From Chthoniobacteraceae bacterium (GTDB lineage: Bacteria > Verrucomicrobiota > Verrucomicrobiia > Chthoniobacterales > Chthoniobacteraceae), in contig CANIWM010000047.1 in assembly GCA_947471505.1 (NCBI GenBank), positions 1 to 48,546 on the forward strand: 48,546 nucleotides of DNA, given 5' to 3'. Numbering within the stretch: position 1 is the first letter of the stretch; each line of letters opens with the position of its first letter. The notes beneath the pieces were generated by a model. It worked only from the letters and a program-made list of their open reading frames with translations, was not told the origin of the DNA and ran no database searches. The position numbers were made by a program, and so were the translations under genes. This document shows, piece after piece, positions 33,489 through 42,103 of this stretch.

Positions 33489-33546
33489 GGGCGTTCTTTA
33501 CGTTCAGATTCATCTCTCGGCAAGCGCCAGATACGCTGTGACCGCG

Positions 33547-34956
33547 TTACTTCACCACATTCATCTCCGTATCATACACCACCACTTTGCCGATCTTCTC
33601 CAGTTCCGGTTTTACCGTCTCGGCTTTGCCGACGACGACGATGGCGGTGTTCTCGGTGCTGAGGTATTTTTGCGCGAGCTTCTGTGCCGAGTCGGGTGTG
33701 ACGGCGCTCATGCGGGTGGCGTAGGTTTTGTAAAAATCGGCGGGGAGTCCGTAGAGTTCAATGTCTTGTACACGGCCTGCGACGCGCCCTGCGCTTTCGA
33801 GCGAGAGGAGGTAATTGCCGACGTTGTATTGGCGCTGAAGCTCTAGCTCTTCGGCGGGGATGGGTTCGGTGCGGATGCGCCCGATTTCGTTCAGGATTTC
33901 TTGGATGGCGGGCGCGGTGACTTCGTTACGGGCGTCGGCGGTGGCTTGGAAGTAGCCGCCTTGCGCGTAGTAGTTAAACGCGCACGAACTGCCGTAGGTG
34001 TAGCCGTGTTTTTCGCGGAGATTCTGGAAGAGCCGTCCGCTGAATCCGCCGCCGAGCGTGGAGTTCATCACGTTCACTTCCGGGAGGTCGGGGAAGTTGC
34101 GGGCGGGCGCGGGCTGGCAGACGATGATGCTGCTCTGCACGCTCTCGGGGCGGTCCACGAGATGAACGGTGAGTCCGTTCATTTTCGGCGGTGGCGGAAG
34201 CGGCGCGAGCGGTGGTGTTGGGCGGCTCTCCCATGCTGCGAAAGCCTTCTCGACCTTCGCCACAATCGCGTCTGGTTCTACGTCGCCGACGATGACGAGG
34301 CTGGCGTTGTTTGGCACGATCCACGTTTTGTGAAAGGCGACGATGGCATCGCGAGTGACGGCTTTCACCGAGTCCTCCGTGCTGAATTTCCCATACGGAT
34401 GCTCGCCGAAAATCACGCGCCCCATGAGGTTCCCCGCGAGTGTGCCGGGCTGCTTTTTCCCCGCAGCGATGCTGGAAAGTGAACGCTTTTGCTCCTTGGC
34501 GAGTTCATCGGCGGGGAACACGGGGTTCACCAGCGCATCGGCGAACAGCTCCAGCAGGCGGTCGGTGAACTTTGTCAGTCCGCTCGTGCTCACACTCATC
34601 GAGTCCGCGCTCGCACCGCCCGTGAGTTGCGCGCCGATGGAATCAATCGCCTTTGCAAACGCCGCCGCATCGAGCTTTGTCGTGCCGCGATTCAGCAGGC
34701 TTGCGGTGAATCCGCTCAGCCCGCTCCCGCCGTCCACCGTAGAGCCCGCCTTGAGCTGCAGTCGCAGCGTGACCGTGGGTGAACGATCATCGGGGATGAC
34801 GATGACGCGCAGCCCGCTGGCCAGCGTGCGCACTTTGAAATCTGGAAACGCCGCAGTAGGAGCCGGGCCTGGTGTCGGTTGCTTTGTGCGGTCCACGGCG
34901 GGGGCGACGAACGGCAAAAGAGCGACGGCGGAAGTGAGAAGGATACGGAATATCAT
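33547..34956 (-). CDS. M16 family peptidase-like protein, catalytically inactive
   Basis: A 469-residue exported protein with signal peptide (MIFRILLTSAVALLPFVAPA). It has the two M16 halves: the N half (LASGLRVIVIPDDRSPTVTLRLQLKAGS) lacks the HxxEH zinc motif, reading GGSGLSGFTASLLNRG at that place. The C half has GGGFSGRLFQNLREKHGYTYGSSCAF, with the Arg/Tyr pair that in M16B partners helps hold substrate. This is the non-catalytic subunit type of a heterodimer, the partner being the zinc-containing gene directly upstream, 6 bp away. Together they should degrade peptides in the periplasm. Confidence 0.88.
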   Translation of the reverse strand: MIFRILLTSAVALLPFVAPAVDRTKQPTPGPAPTAAFPDFKVRTLASGLRVIVIPDDRSPTVTLRLQLKAGSTVDGGSGLSGFTASLLNRGTTKLDAAAFAKAIDSIGAQLTGGASADSMSVSTSGLTKFTDRLLELFADALVNPVFPADELAKEQKRSLSSIAAGKKQPGTLAGNLMGRVIFGEHPYGKFSTEDSVKAVTRDAIVAFHKTWIVPNNASLVIVGDVEPDAIVAKVEKAFAAWESRPTPPLAPLPPPPKMNGLTVHLVDRPESVQSSIIVCQPAPARNFPDLPEVNVMNSTLGGGFSGRLFQNLREKHGYTYGSSCAFNYYAQGGYFQATADARNEVTAPAIQEILNEIGRIRTEPIPAEELELQRQYNVGNYLLSLESAGRVAGRVQDIELYGLPADFYKTYATRMSAVTPDSAQKLAQKYLSTENTAIVVVGKAETVKPELEKIGKVVVYDTEMNVVK

Positions 34957-34962
34957 GGTGAG

Positions 34963-36327
34963 TTACTTGGCTGGTGCTTCGGCGACGGGGTAGTGCAGGC
35001 GGTAAGTCTGCTCTTTAATGAGATACTTGTTTGCGACTCGTTTGAGGTCCTCGCGTTTGACGGCGAGATAGCGGTCGAGTTCGCCGTTCACTTCGGAGGT
35101 TTTGCCCCACGTCAGGCGAGCGCGGGCGAGGTTGCGGGCTCGGGCGCTCATCTGCGAGTTGTCGCGGGCGAGTTCGTCTTCCTTGCCGTTGAGGGCTTTG
35201 GTGAACTCGTCTTCTGTCACGCCTTCGGCTTTCACTTTCTCGACTTCCTCGTCGATGAGTTGGTCGAGTTTCTCCAGCGTCACTCCGCGATTTCCCGTAG
35301 CGAAGACACCGATGAGCCCCGCGCTTTCAAACAACACGGGGAATGCCTGCGCAGCGACTGCGGCCTGCTCTCTATCCACGAGCCTGCGGTAAAGGCGCGA
35401 GCTGCGGCCCGACGCGAGGATGTCCGCGAGGAGGTCGAGCGCGACGGCGTCGGGGTCTGTCTCGGGGCAGGCGACCCATGCGTGCATTGCGGCGGGGAGC
35501 GGAGTCTTTGATTCCTTCACCTCGACGAGCACAGGCTTTTTGGGCGGCGTGAGTTTCACCACGGGGCGCTTGGGCGCAGTGCCTTTGGGGATGTCGCCAA
35601 AGTAGTCGGCGACGAGCTTCTTCGCGTCTTCCGTTTTGAAATTGCCCGCAATCGCGAGGGTCGCGTTGTTGGGCATGTAGTAAGTTTTCCAAAACTCGCG
35701 GAACTCGCCGATCTGCGCTTGGTCAATGTATTGAGTGCTGCCGATGGGCGTCCACTCGTAGCTGGTCCCGGCGAAGACCATCTTGCAGAGCTGCTCAAAC
35801 AGCGAGCCATAGGGCTGGTTGTCATAGCGCATCCGGCGTTCCTCTTTCACCACCTGCCGTTGAGTTTCCACGCCGGTTTCGTCGATTCGATTATGCAGCA
35901 TCCGCTCGCTCTCGATCCACAGCGCGAGGGCGAGTTGGTTTTGCGGGAGGTTGAAAAAGTAGTCCGTCACATCGAACGACGTGCTGGCGTTCAGATTGCC
36001 GCCTGCGCCGGAGATGAGTTTATCGATGCGGGAGCGCGGGATGTTCTCGCTGCCCTCAAACATGAGGTGCTCGAAAAAGTGCGCGAAGCCCGTGCGGTCC
36101 GGGCGCTCGTTCTTCGAGCCGACATGATACAGCACATAAGTCGAGACGACCGGTGCGGCGTGGTTTTCATGGAGGATGACGTGCAACCCGTTCGGAAGAT
36201 CGTATTCGGTGAAAGCGAGCGGTTTGATCGCCGATTTAGTCTCCGCGACGGGCGCGGCTTTAGATTCTTGCGCATGAGCCGCTGCCGCTAGTGCGAGCGC
36301 GGACGCGAGGATGACGGTTTGGAGCAT
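34963..36327 (-). CDS. M16 family zinc peptidase, catalytic subunit
   Basis: A 454-residue metallopeptidase with signal peptide (MLQTVILASALALAAAAHA, ATG 36327). The inverted zinc motif HFFEH is at 83-87 (His83, Glu86 catalytic, His87). The distal zinc ligand Glu lies in ETQRQVVKEERR about 75 residues later. The second half contains a SGRSSRLYRRLV segment. Together with the downstream inactive homologue it forms the classical M16B pair. Located after trpB on the same strand with a 52-bp gap containing a weak AGCGGG/CCCGCT hairpin (36341-36358). Confidence 0.92.
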   Translation of the reverse strand: MLQTVILASALALAAAAHAQESKAAPVAETKSAIKPLAFTEYDLPNGLHVILHENHAAPVVSTYVLYHVGSKNERPDRTGFAHFFEHLMFEGSENIPRSRIDKLISGAGGNLNASTSFDVTDYFFNLPQNQLALALWIESERMLHNRIDETGVETQRQVVKEERRMRYDNQPYGSLFEQLCKMVFAGTSYEWTPIGSTQYIDQAQIGEFREFWKTYYMPNNATLAIAGNFKTEDAKKLVADYFGDIPKGTAPKRPVVKLTPPKKPVLVEVKESKTPLPAAMHAWVACPETDPDAVALDLLADILASGRSSRLYRRLVDREQAAVAAQAFPVLFESAGLIGVFATGNRGVTLEKLDQLIDEEVEKVKAEGVTEDEFTKALNGKEDELARDNSQMSARARNLARARLTWGKTSEVNGELDRYLAVKREDLKRVANKYLIKEQTYRLHYPVAEAPAK

Positions 36328-36379
36328 GGCGGCGGAGCAAAGCGGGAACTCGCCCGCTCGTAAAGAGGCGTTGTGCCGC

Positions 36380-37588
36380 TTACGGCTTCTTCCCGTCGAA
36401 CAGGAACTCCGCAGCTTGCGCCACGTCTTTATCACCGCGTCCGCTGAGGTTCACGATGATGAGTTTGTCCTTCGCCAGCTTGGGCGCGAGTTTGATGACT
36501 CCCGCGATGCCGTGCGCGCTTTCCAGGGCGGGGATGATGCCCTCCCAGCGCGAGAGTTTGGAGAAAGCGTCGAGTGCTTCGTCGTCGGTCGCGAAGTCGT
36601 ATTCGATGCGGCCTTGCTCGCGGAGAAAGGCGTGCTCCGGGCCGACAGCGGCGTAGTCCAATCCTGCGCTGACGCTGTGTGTGAGCTGGATTTGCCCGTC
36701 GTTGTCGGCGAGCAGCCAAGTCTTCGTTCCTTGCAGCACGCCGAGCTTGCCACCCTGGAAGCGCGCCGCGTGTTCGCCATCGCGGATGCCGCGGCCACCC
36801 GCCTCGACGCCGAGCATTTTCACCGACTCGTCGTGGAGGAAGGGCCAGAAGAGCCCGATGGCGTTGCTCCCGCCGCCGACGCAGGCGATGAGTTGGTCTG
36901 GCAGACGGCCCTCTTTTTCTAAAATCTGCCGTCGCGCCTCGTCGCCGATGACGCGGTGAAAATCGCGGACGATCATCGGGAAAGGGTGCGCGCCCAGCGC
37001 GGAGCCGAGGATGTAGTGCGTCGTCTGCGGATTCGTCACCCAGTCGCGCATGGCTTCGTTCACGGCTTCCTTTAGCGTGCGCTGGCCTGCGGTTACGGGG
37101 ACGACTTTGGCCCCGAGGAACTTCATCCGCGCCACGTTCAGCGACTGCCGCGCCATATCCACCTCGCCCATATAAATTACGCAGTCGAACCCGAACCGCG
37201 CACACACGGTAGCCGTCGCCACGCCGTGCTGGCCGGCGCCTGTCTCGGCGATGATGCGCTTTTTGCCGAGTCGGCGGGCGAGGAGGATTTGGCCGAGGGC
37301 GTTGTTGATTTTGTGCGCGCCGGTGTGGAGCAAGTCTTCGCGCTTCAGGTAGATTTTCGCGCCGCCGAGTTCTTCGGTGAGGCGCTCCGCGAAATAGAGC
37401 GGCGTCGGGCGCCCCACGTAATCTTTGAGGTAGTGTGCGAGTTCGGCCTGAAAGGCGGGGTCCACTTTCGCGCGTTCATACTCGGCGGTAAGCTCGATGA
37501 AATTCTGCATCAACGTCTCGGGCACAAACATCCCGCCGTATTTTCCAAAGTGTCCGTGCGTATCCGGTAGCTGGTCGTAACTGGTCAT
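36380..37588 (-). CDS. trpB: Tryptophan synthase beta subunit
   Basis: A 402-residue PLP enzyme that joins indole and L-serine to L-tryptophan, acting with TrpA (not in the window). ATG 37588 gives the family-typical start ([14 protein letters not shown]). The PLP lysine is Lys93 in [14 protein letters not shown]; the phosphate-binding glycine loop is [12 protein letters not shown]. The gate and monovalent-cation region ([24 protein letters not shown]) and the C-terminal LSGRGDKD are present. It lies 17 kb from aroK and 4.5 kb from trpE. In many genomes trpB sits next to trpA; here it is among unrelated genes, so tryptophan genes are scattered. Confidence 0.97.
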   Translation of the reverse strand: MTSYDQLPDTHGHFGKYGGMFVPETLMQNFIELTAEYERAKVDPAFQAELAHYLKDYVGRPTPLYFAERLTEELGGAKIYLKREDLLHTGAHKINNALGQILLARRLGKKRIIAETGAGQHGVATATVCARFGFDCVIYMGEVDMARQSLNVARMKFLGAKVVPVTAGQRTLKEAVNEAMRDWVTNPQTTHYILGSALGAHPFPMIVRDFHRVIGDEARRQILEKEGRLPDQLIACVGGGSNAIGLFWPFLHDESVKMLGVEAGGRGIRDGEHAARFQGGKLGVLQGTKTWLLADNDGQIQLTHSVSAGLDYAAVGPEHAFLREQGRIEYDFATDDEALDAFSKLSRWEGIIPALESAHGIAGVIKLAPKLAKDKLIIVNLSGRGDKDVAQAAEFLFDGKKP

Positions 37589-37631
37589 TGCGGGACAAGA
37601 CAGGTTTGCGCCGCGCCTTTCAACGGCGAAC

Positions 37632-38450
37632 TTACGGCATCCCCGTCGACAGCCTTGCGAAGTCTTCCGCCGAGATGGGCCCCGCTGCGCCGTTTTCCCG
37701 AAGAGGCGCACTACGAGTGGAGCGACGGACGCGGCCCAGCCACTCGCTGCCGAGCGGCTCGGCGAGTAATTCGCGGTGCGTGGCCGCTACCGTCGTTTCG
37801 TCTTTTTCGCCCGTCGCTTTTCCTCGCCCGATATGAAAGCCAGCAAGCGCAAGCGTGACGCGGACGGCGGTGGAGCGGCTGTAACTCGTGAGTGTGCAAG
37901 GCTCGCAGAGCTGCGCCCGGAGCTGCGCGAAATGCTCCAGCGTCCACATCCCGGGATTCGCGGCGGGGGAATACGGGTCATACATGATGGCGTTCGGCGG
38001 TGGCGCTGCGGCCTCCACGCGGAAGTCGCCGGGGTGGAAAAACCACGCGACATTCCCCACATCCACGCGGCCTTCTTCCACGAGCTGCGCAGCGGCAGCG
38101 CGCCACGGCACGAGGTAGCCGAGCGCCTCCGCATTGCGCACCGCGAACTCAAGCGGCGCGAGCGAGTGGTCGAAGCTGTGAAGCTCCACGCGCGCGGTGC
38201 TCCCAGCCAGCGCCTCCAACACTGCGACAGCGTTTGCGGCTGCTCCCAGCCCGACATCCCACACGATCAATCGTCCGCTTTCTCCCGCTCGCTCGACGAT
38301 GCGCGACTGCGCGACGTGTAGCCCGCGAGCCTCCGCCATCGGGCCGACGACGGGGTGGAACGTCTCGCCGTGTAAGACGGAGCGCAGGCTCATCGCCCCG
38401 GAGGCCACGGGCACGAGCGTAAAGGAATCGGAATCTTCCGGCACGGTCAC
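37632..38450 (-). CDS. MnmC methyltransferase-domain-like protein
   Basis: A 272-residue SAM-dependent methyltransferase of the type found as the MnmC N-terminal domain or stand-alone DUF752. Evidence: [24 protein letters not shown] at the start, a Rossmann motif [19 protein letters not shown] (glycine-rich SAM loop), and the MnmC-like motif [23 protein letters not shown], where MnmC has DAF/PY-SPxKNPxxW. The FAD-dependent domain of full MnmC is absent. The MnmC methyltransferase finishes 5-methylaminomethyl-2-thiouridine in tRNA wobble positions; that role is inferred. Its ATG overlaps the LolD-like stop by 4 bp. Confidence 0.8.
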   Translation of the reverse strand: MTVPEDSDSFTLVPVASGAMSLRSVLHGETFHPVVGPMAEARGLHVAQSRIVERAGESGRLIVWDVGLGAAANAVAVLEALAGSTARVELHSFDHSLAPLEFAVRNAEALGYLVPWRAAAAQLVEEGRVDVGNVAWFFHPGDFRVEAAAPPPNAIMYDPYSPAANPGMWTLEHFAQLRAQLCEPCTLTSYSRSTAVRVTLALAGFHIGRGKATGEKDETTVAATHRELLAEPLGSEWLGRVRRSTRSAPLRENGAAGPISAEDFARLSTGMP

Positions 38451-39112
38451 TTCACGATTCGCCCATCCTGAATCTCCAGACGACGGTCGCCGCGTGTGGC
38501 GAGCTGGGCGTCGTGGGTGACGACGATGAGCGTCTTATTTTCATCGCGGACGAGGGCGAGGAGTGTGGAGATGATGCTTTCGCCGGTCTTGCTGTCGAGG
38601 TTCCCCGTCGGTTCATCGGCGAAAATGATGCGTGGATTGTTGATGAGCGCGCGGGCGATTGCGACGCGTTGTTGCTCGCCGCCGCTGAGTTCTGCGGGGA
38701 GATGAGCGAGGCGATCTTGCAGGCCCACGCGAGCGAGCGCGGCCTCGGCTTCGGCGCGTTTGTTCATACCGCCGATCATCGCGGGAAGTTGGACGTTTTC
38801 TAGCGCGGTCAGCTCGGGGAGGAGGTGATACGCCTGAAAGACAAAGCCAAACGCGCTGTTGCGCATGGCGGCGAGCGCGCTCTCGGGTTGCGCGTAGAGC
38901 GGTGTGCCCTCGAAGAAGACTTCGCCTTCCTCCGGTCGCTCCAGCCCTGCGAGCGTGTAGAGCAGCGTGCTCTTTCCCGCGCCGCTCGCGCCGCAGAGGA
39001 AGACGGACTCGCCAGCGGAGACTTCCAGCGAGATGCCTTGCAGGACATCAATGGTCCGCTGGCCCATCTTGAATGAGCGGCGGAGATTTTGTGCGGTGAG
39101 ATGTGCGGTCAT
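38447..39112 (-). CDS. LolD/MacB-type ABC transporter ATP-binding protein
   Basis: A 221-residue ATPase of the lipoprotein-exporter/MacB type. ATG 39112 is chosen because an upstream continuation of the open frame only reads the antisense of pgeF. Motifs: Walker A GASGAGKST, Q-loop FVFQAYHLLPELTALENVQLP (the LolD/MacB-characteristic stretch), signature LSGGEQQRVAIARAL, Walker B IIFADEPTGNLD and H-loop VVTHD. The permease (LolC/E or MacB type) is not in the window. It overlaps the methyltransferase by 4 bp, so translational coupling is likely. Confidence 0.9.
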   Translation of the reverse strand: MTAHLTAQNLRRSFKMGQRTIDVLQGISLEVSAGESVFLCGASGAGKSTLLYTLAGLERPEEGEVFFEGTPLYAQPESALAAMRNSAFGFVFQAYHLLPELTALENVQLPAMIGGMNKRAEAEAALARVGLQDRLAHLPAELSGGEQQRVAIARALINNPRIIFADEPTGNLDSKTGESIISTLLALVRDENKTLIVVTHDAQLATRGDRRLEIQDGRIVK

Positions 39113-39137
39113 GTCGTGTGGCGATGAAGGATGTGCA

Positions 39138-39833
39138 TCACTCAAATCCGCTGCGAGAAATATCGTGAAATCCAGGGTGTTGCTGGTCACTAAGCGCGAG
39201 CAGCGCGACCATGCGCCCGGTTTTGCCGAGTTCGCGGCGGTAGCTGTAGTAGCGGTCGGGGTGGGCGGCGGTGCAGGTGCCGCAGTCGTGGATGGAGCCG
39301 ATGCCTGCTTGCGCAAGCTGGCGCGTGATTTCGGAGGGGAAGTCGATTTCGTAAAAGGGCGGGCGGATGCAGGGGCCGAGCTGCGCGACCATCCGCGAGG
39401 GAACGCAGCCGTAGGTGGCGACCATCGCATCCACCGTGGCGCGGACGATTTCAAGCTGCGTGCCTTTTTTCCCGCTGTGGATGCAGCCGATGGCGCGGCG
39501 CTCGGGATCGACGAGGAAGATGGGGCCGCAGTCGGCGACGTAGATGCCGAGGCACACGGCTGGGTCGTCGGTGATAAGTGCGTCCACTCCCGGGAAGTGT
39601 GAGCGCGAGTCGGCGCGGACTGCGGCGACTGCGGAGCCGTGGACTTGCTCGGCAGTGATAAAGCAGCGGTCGCCGAGGCCGAGTTCGGTGCGGAGCTGGG
39701 CGTGGGCTGCCGCGAGTCGGGCGAGCGCGGTGTCGCGGTCGGTGTCCACGTCAATGCCGGGGAATCGGCCCGTGAAGGCGTGGATAACGGGCAGTTTGGC
39801 AAGTGAGGGGAATGTTTCGCTCGTGCTTTGCAT
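39138..39833 (-). CDS. pgeF: Peptidoglycan editing factor / YfiH-type multicopper-like protein
   Basis: A 231-residue member of the PgeF (YfiH, laccase-domain) family. The three metal-site residues match: His in AEQVHGSAV, Cys in VADCGPIFLVD and His in IGCIHSGKKGT. In E. coli PgeF corrects the incorporation of wrong amino acids into peptidoglycan stem peptides; other members have adenosine phosphorylase or deaminase activity. The length is slightly below the typical 240. It is 25 bp upstream of the LolD-like gene. Confidence 0.87.
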   Translation of the reverse strand: MQSTSETFPSLAKLPVIHAFTGRFPGIDVDTDRDTALARLAAAHAQLRTELGLGDRCFITAEQVHGSAVAAVRADSRSHFPGVDALITDDPAVCLGIYVADCGPIFLVDPERRAIGCIHSGKKGTQLEIVRATVDAMVATYGCVPSRMVAQLGPCIRPPFYEIDFPSEITRQLAQAGIGSIHDCGTCTAAHPDRYYSYRRELGKTGRMVALLALSDQQHPGFHDISRSGFE

Positions 39834-39848
39834 GGTGTGAAAATGTGG

Positions 39849-40631
39849 CTACTCGCGGAGGCGGTTCATTTCCCCGACGAGCTTCGGCCCGATGTGACGT
39901 GGGCCGAGCGGGCGGCCTTCGAGGGTGGCGATGGGCATGACGCCGAGCCAGGAGTTCGTGAGGAATATCTCGTCGGCATTCACGACATCTTCGCGGCGGA
40001 TGCGGCGCTCTTCGACTTTGCGGCGCTTGATGACCCACTCGCGGACGATGCCGAGTCGGCAGCCGCAGCCGCGCGATGGAGTGAGGATGCGGTCGCCGTG
40101 GACGATGAAGACGTTTGCGCAGCAGGCGGAGACGAGTTCGGCGTGGTCGTTGAACAGGAGGGCTTCGTCGAGCTTGCGCGCTTTGGCGGTGGCGAGGGCG
40201 TCGGCGTTGAACCAGTAGTTCGCAGTTTTGAGTCCGCCGAAGGGTGCGCGGTAGGTTTCGTCGTGGATGCCGAGCGCCCAGCTCTCTTCGTGCTCGGGCT
40301 CGCGGGCTTCTAAAAGGAGGAAGATGCGTGGGACGGTGACTGGCGCGGACGGCCCGCCGTCGCCCGCGGTGATGTAGATGCGGGCGACGCCGTTGATACC
40401 CGCCGTCTCCAGCACGTCGGCAGCGCGCCAGAAGATTTTCTCGTCGAGAGGGAAGTCGCGCTCTGCGCAGGAGGCGAGCAGCCGCTGGCGATGTTGCGTC
40501 CACAGTTCGATGCGCCCATCCCACACGCGCACGGTCTCGAATAGCGCCATGCCGTAGCGAAACCCACGGTCCGCAAGCGGCACGGATGTCGCAGGGGAAA
40601 ATTCGGAGCCCGTCCAAAGCCATGATTGCAT
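39849..40631 (-). CDS. Class IV aminotransferase (aminodeoxychorismate lyase-like)
   Basis: A 260-residue PLP enzyme of fold type IV. ATG 40631 gives the family start (MQSWLWTGSEFSPA). Features: DRGFRYGMALFETVRVWDGR (D-R-G-x-x-Y-G and the substrate-binding Arg), the PLP lysine Lys135 in GGLKTANYW, EALLFNDHAELVSACCANVFIV and the C-terminal EIFLTNSWLGVMPI. The family contains 4-amino-4-deoxychorismate lyase (PabC) and branched-chain or D-amino-acid aminotransferases. The short length and GIVREWVI region favour PabC, but no folate gene is adjacent. It is 15 bp upstream of pgeF. Confidence 0.85.
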   Translation of the reverse strand: MQSWLWTGSEFSPATSVPLADRGFRYGMALFETVRVWDGRIELWTQHRQRLLASCAERDFPLDEKIFWRAADVLETAGINGVARIYITAGDGGPSAPVTVPRIFLLLEAREPEHEESWALGIHDETYRAPFGGLKTANYWFNADALATAKARKLDEALLFNDHAELVSACCANVFIVHGDRILTPSRGCGCRLGIVREWVIKRRKVEERRIRREDVVNADEIFLTNSWLGVMPIATLEGRPLGPRHIGPKLVGEMNRLRE

Positions 40632-40681
40632 GGGTGTGGCGGTAGGCGATTGGCGTGCGGTGGACAAGCGTGTGAAAACAA

Positions 40682-40715
40682 AAAAACGCCTCCCGCTTTC
40701 GCAGGAGGCGTTTTT
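40682..40715. terminator. Bidirectional intrinsic terminator
   Basis: AAAAACGCCTCC (40682-40693) and GGAGGCGTTTTT (40704-40715) form a 12-bp stem with a 10-nt loop and A/T tracts on both sides, so it can stop transcription in either direction. It lies 25 bp past the rhodanese stop on the minus strand, and isolates the rhodanese gene from the pabC-like gene. Confidence 0.9.
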
Positions 40716-40739
40716 GCTGAGCCTTAGTGGCCGTGCGGT

Positions 40740-41126
40740 TTAGTTGGCCGCTTCGGTTTTTTCACCAGCGCTCTTCCAGCCGGAAATGCCAGCGGAGAGG
40801 TGCTTGATGTTTTTGTAGCCGAGCTTCTCTGCTGCTGTTGCGGCTGCCTTGTAGGCGCTGCAAGCGGGACCGCCGCAATAGGCGACGACGAGCGCGTCTT
40901 TGTCCGCAGGAAGTTTCGACGCGAGGTCGGCTTTGGATGCGCTGAAGTCAATGGCGGTTGGGACGTGGCCAGCTTTGAACGAGCTGGAGCCGTTCACGTC
41001 GATGATGGTGACTTTCTTATCGGCGATGGCTTTCTTCAGGTCGGCGATGCTGATGTCTGCGAACTCGCCAGCGAAGGCGGTAGCAGAGATGAACATTGCG
41101 GCGACGAGTGTAAGGATTTTCTTCAT
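40740..41126 (-). CDS. Secreted rhodanese-like domain protein
   Basis: A 128-residue single-domain rhodanese with a signal peptide (MKKILTLVAAMFISATAFA), hence periplasmic. The domain begins DISIADLKKAIADKKVTIIDVN (the DVR-like position is DVN), then GHVPTAIDFS, and the catalytic loop VVAYCGGPACSAYKAA, with the Cys in the usual place after the beta-strand, followed by LGYKNIKHLSAGISGWKSAG. The active site is larger than in thiosulfate sulfurtransferases (CGGPACSA), so the substrate may be different. The gene is isolated by the terminator downstream and a 200-bp 5' region. Confidence 0.9.
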   Translation of the reverse strand: MKKILTLVAAMFISATAFAGEFADISIADLKKAIADKKVTIIDVNGSSSFKAGHVPTAIDFSASKADLASKLPADKDALVVAYCGGPACSAYKAAATAAEKLGYKNIKHLSAGISGWKSAGEKTEAAN

Positions 41127-41329
41127 GGTTGTTTTTATGATTTGTTGTTTTGAGTTTGAACATCTCCCTCAGCATTGGGCTGAAGGATTGCTCGGGCTTT
41201 AGCGTTCCGGTTGCTGGTGGCAACCGAAAAACCGCAGCGGAAGCGACATTCGCTTACTATGACCCACCGACGAGCGGTTTTATTCTAAATATTTTCGGCA
41301 GTTTTTGGAGACAGGTTCGCGGCAAACAA
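41127..41329. other. Intergenic region upstream of rhodanese gene
   Basis: No ORF with coding character. It holds two small perfect hairpins, CGGTTGC-TGGTG-GCAACCG at 41208-41226 (preceded on the minus strand by a T-run) and AGCGA-CATT-CGCT near 41241-41254, plus an A+T-rich stretch at 41281-41300 in which the rhodanese promoter probably lies. No confident -10/-35 pair could be set. Confidence 0.4.
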
Positions 41330-41360
41330 AAACGCCGACTCCATTGCGGAGTCGGCGTTT
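41330..41360. terminator. Intrinsic terminator of second pseudopilin gene
   Basis: AAACGCCGACTCC (41330-41342), loop ATTGC, GGAGTCGGCGTTT (41348-41360): a perfect 13-bp stem. On the minus strand it is followed by T-rich TTTTTGTTTG. It lies 24 bp past the pseudopilin stop. Confidence 0.9.
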
Positions 41361-41384
41361 GAGTGAATTCGTTTTGTCGGTGGG

Positions 41385-42077
41385 TTACTTCGGCATCAGG
41401 ACTTCGATGTTGTCGCCATCGAGCCAGTCGCCAGCTTTTACGAAAGCGTTGGCCTTTTTGTCGTCAGGGCGGGTGACGAAAGAAGTGTCGCCATCCACTT
41501 TGAGGCCGGCGCCTTCGCTCACGACTTTTGCGCTGTGGTCCACATAAACGACGATTGCATCGGTCCGATCCCAGATGCCACCTTTTTTGCCGGTGCCCTT
41601 CACGTATTGCCCAGCCGAGCTGGAGAAAGCGGTCGCCATAAGCGGCCAGCGGGCGTCGGAGACTTCGGTGAGGCCACGAACGTAGCTCCAGTCGCATTCG
41701 TTGGTGCGGAGTTTGTATTGGTCCGCCGTGTCGGAGGACGCCGCTGCGTTTTCGCACCACTTTGACTTCTTGTTGATAAAGATGACCTTGCTGGTGGAAT
41801 ACTTCGGCATCAGCGACTCCAGCGCGTCGTTCGATGTGGCGAAGCGATTGGAGGCGGCCTCCGGGTCTTGGTAGGCCGGATAGACGCCGTCGTGGTCGCT
41901 CGCATACATCTTCAGAGCGGTAGAAATCTGCTTTGAATTGTTGAGCGAGTCGGTGAGACGGCCCTTTTTCTGTGCGCTGGCGAATACAGGCAGTGCGAAG
42001 CCTGCGAGGATGGCGATAATCGAGATTACGACGAGCAATTCGATCAGAGTAAATGCTGAGTGTTTTTGGATTTTCAT
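41385..42077 (-). CDS. Pseudopilin-like protein (paralog of 23186-23893)
   Basis: A 230-residue prepilin with cleavage motif [24 protein letters not shown]. Here the residue before Phe is Ala in place of Gly, a tolerated variant at the prepilin peptidase site. The globular region matches its paralog closely: MYASDHDGVYPAYQDPE, ECDWSYVRGLTEVSDARWPLMATAF, GGIWDRTDAIVVYVDHSAK and a TGDWLDGDNIEVLMPK-like end. It is monocistronic, with its own terminator (41330-41360) and upstream inverted repeat. The two paralogs, 18 kb apart and at about 40% identity by eye, are likely minor pseudopilins. Confidence 0.9.
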   Translation of the reverse strand: MKIQKHSAFTLIELLVVISIIAILAGFALPVFASAQKKGRLTDSLNNSKQISTALKMYASDHDGVYPAYQDPEAASNRFATSNDALESLMPKYSTSKVIFINKKSKWCENAAASSDTADQYKLRTNECDWSYVRGLTEVSDARWPLMATAFSSSAGQYVKGTGKKGGIWDRTDAIVVYVDHSAKVVSEGAGLKVDGDTSFVTRPDDKKANAFVKAGDWLDGDNIEVLMPK

Positions 42078-42103
42078 AGATTTGATTGGTGGGACGTTGT
42101 TGG

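Noticed and set aside
38447-39802. 451-codon extended version of the LolD-like gene
   Set aside because: The extra residues are a Pro/Ser-rich shadow of pgeF in another frame; the ATPase begins at 39112.
41208-41226. Riboswitch-like hairpin ahead of the rhodanese gene
   Set aside because: A single 7-bp stem with no conserved aptamer pattern and no terminator or antiterminator partner; too little to call.
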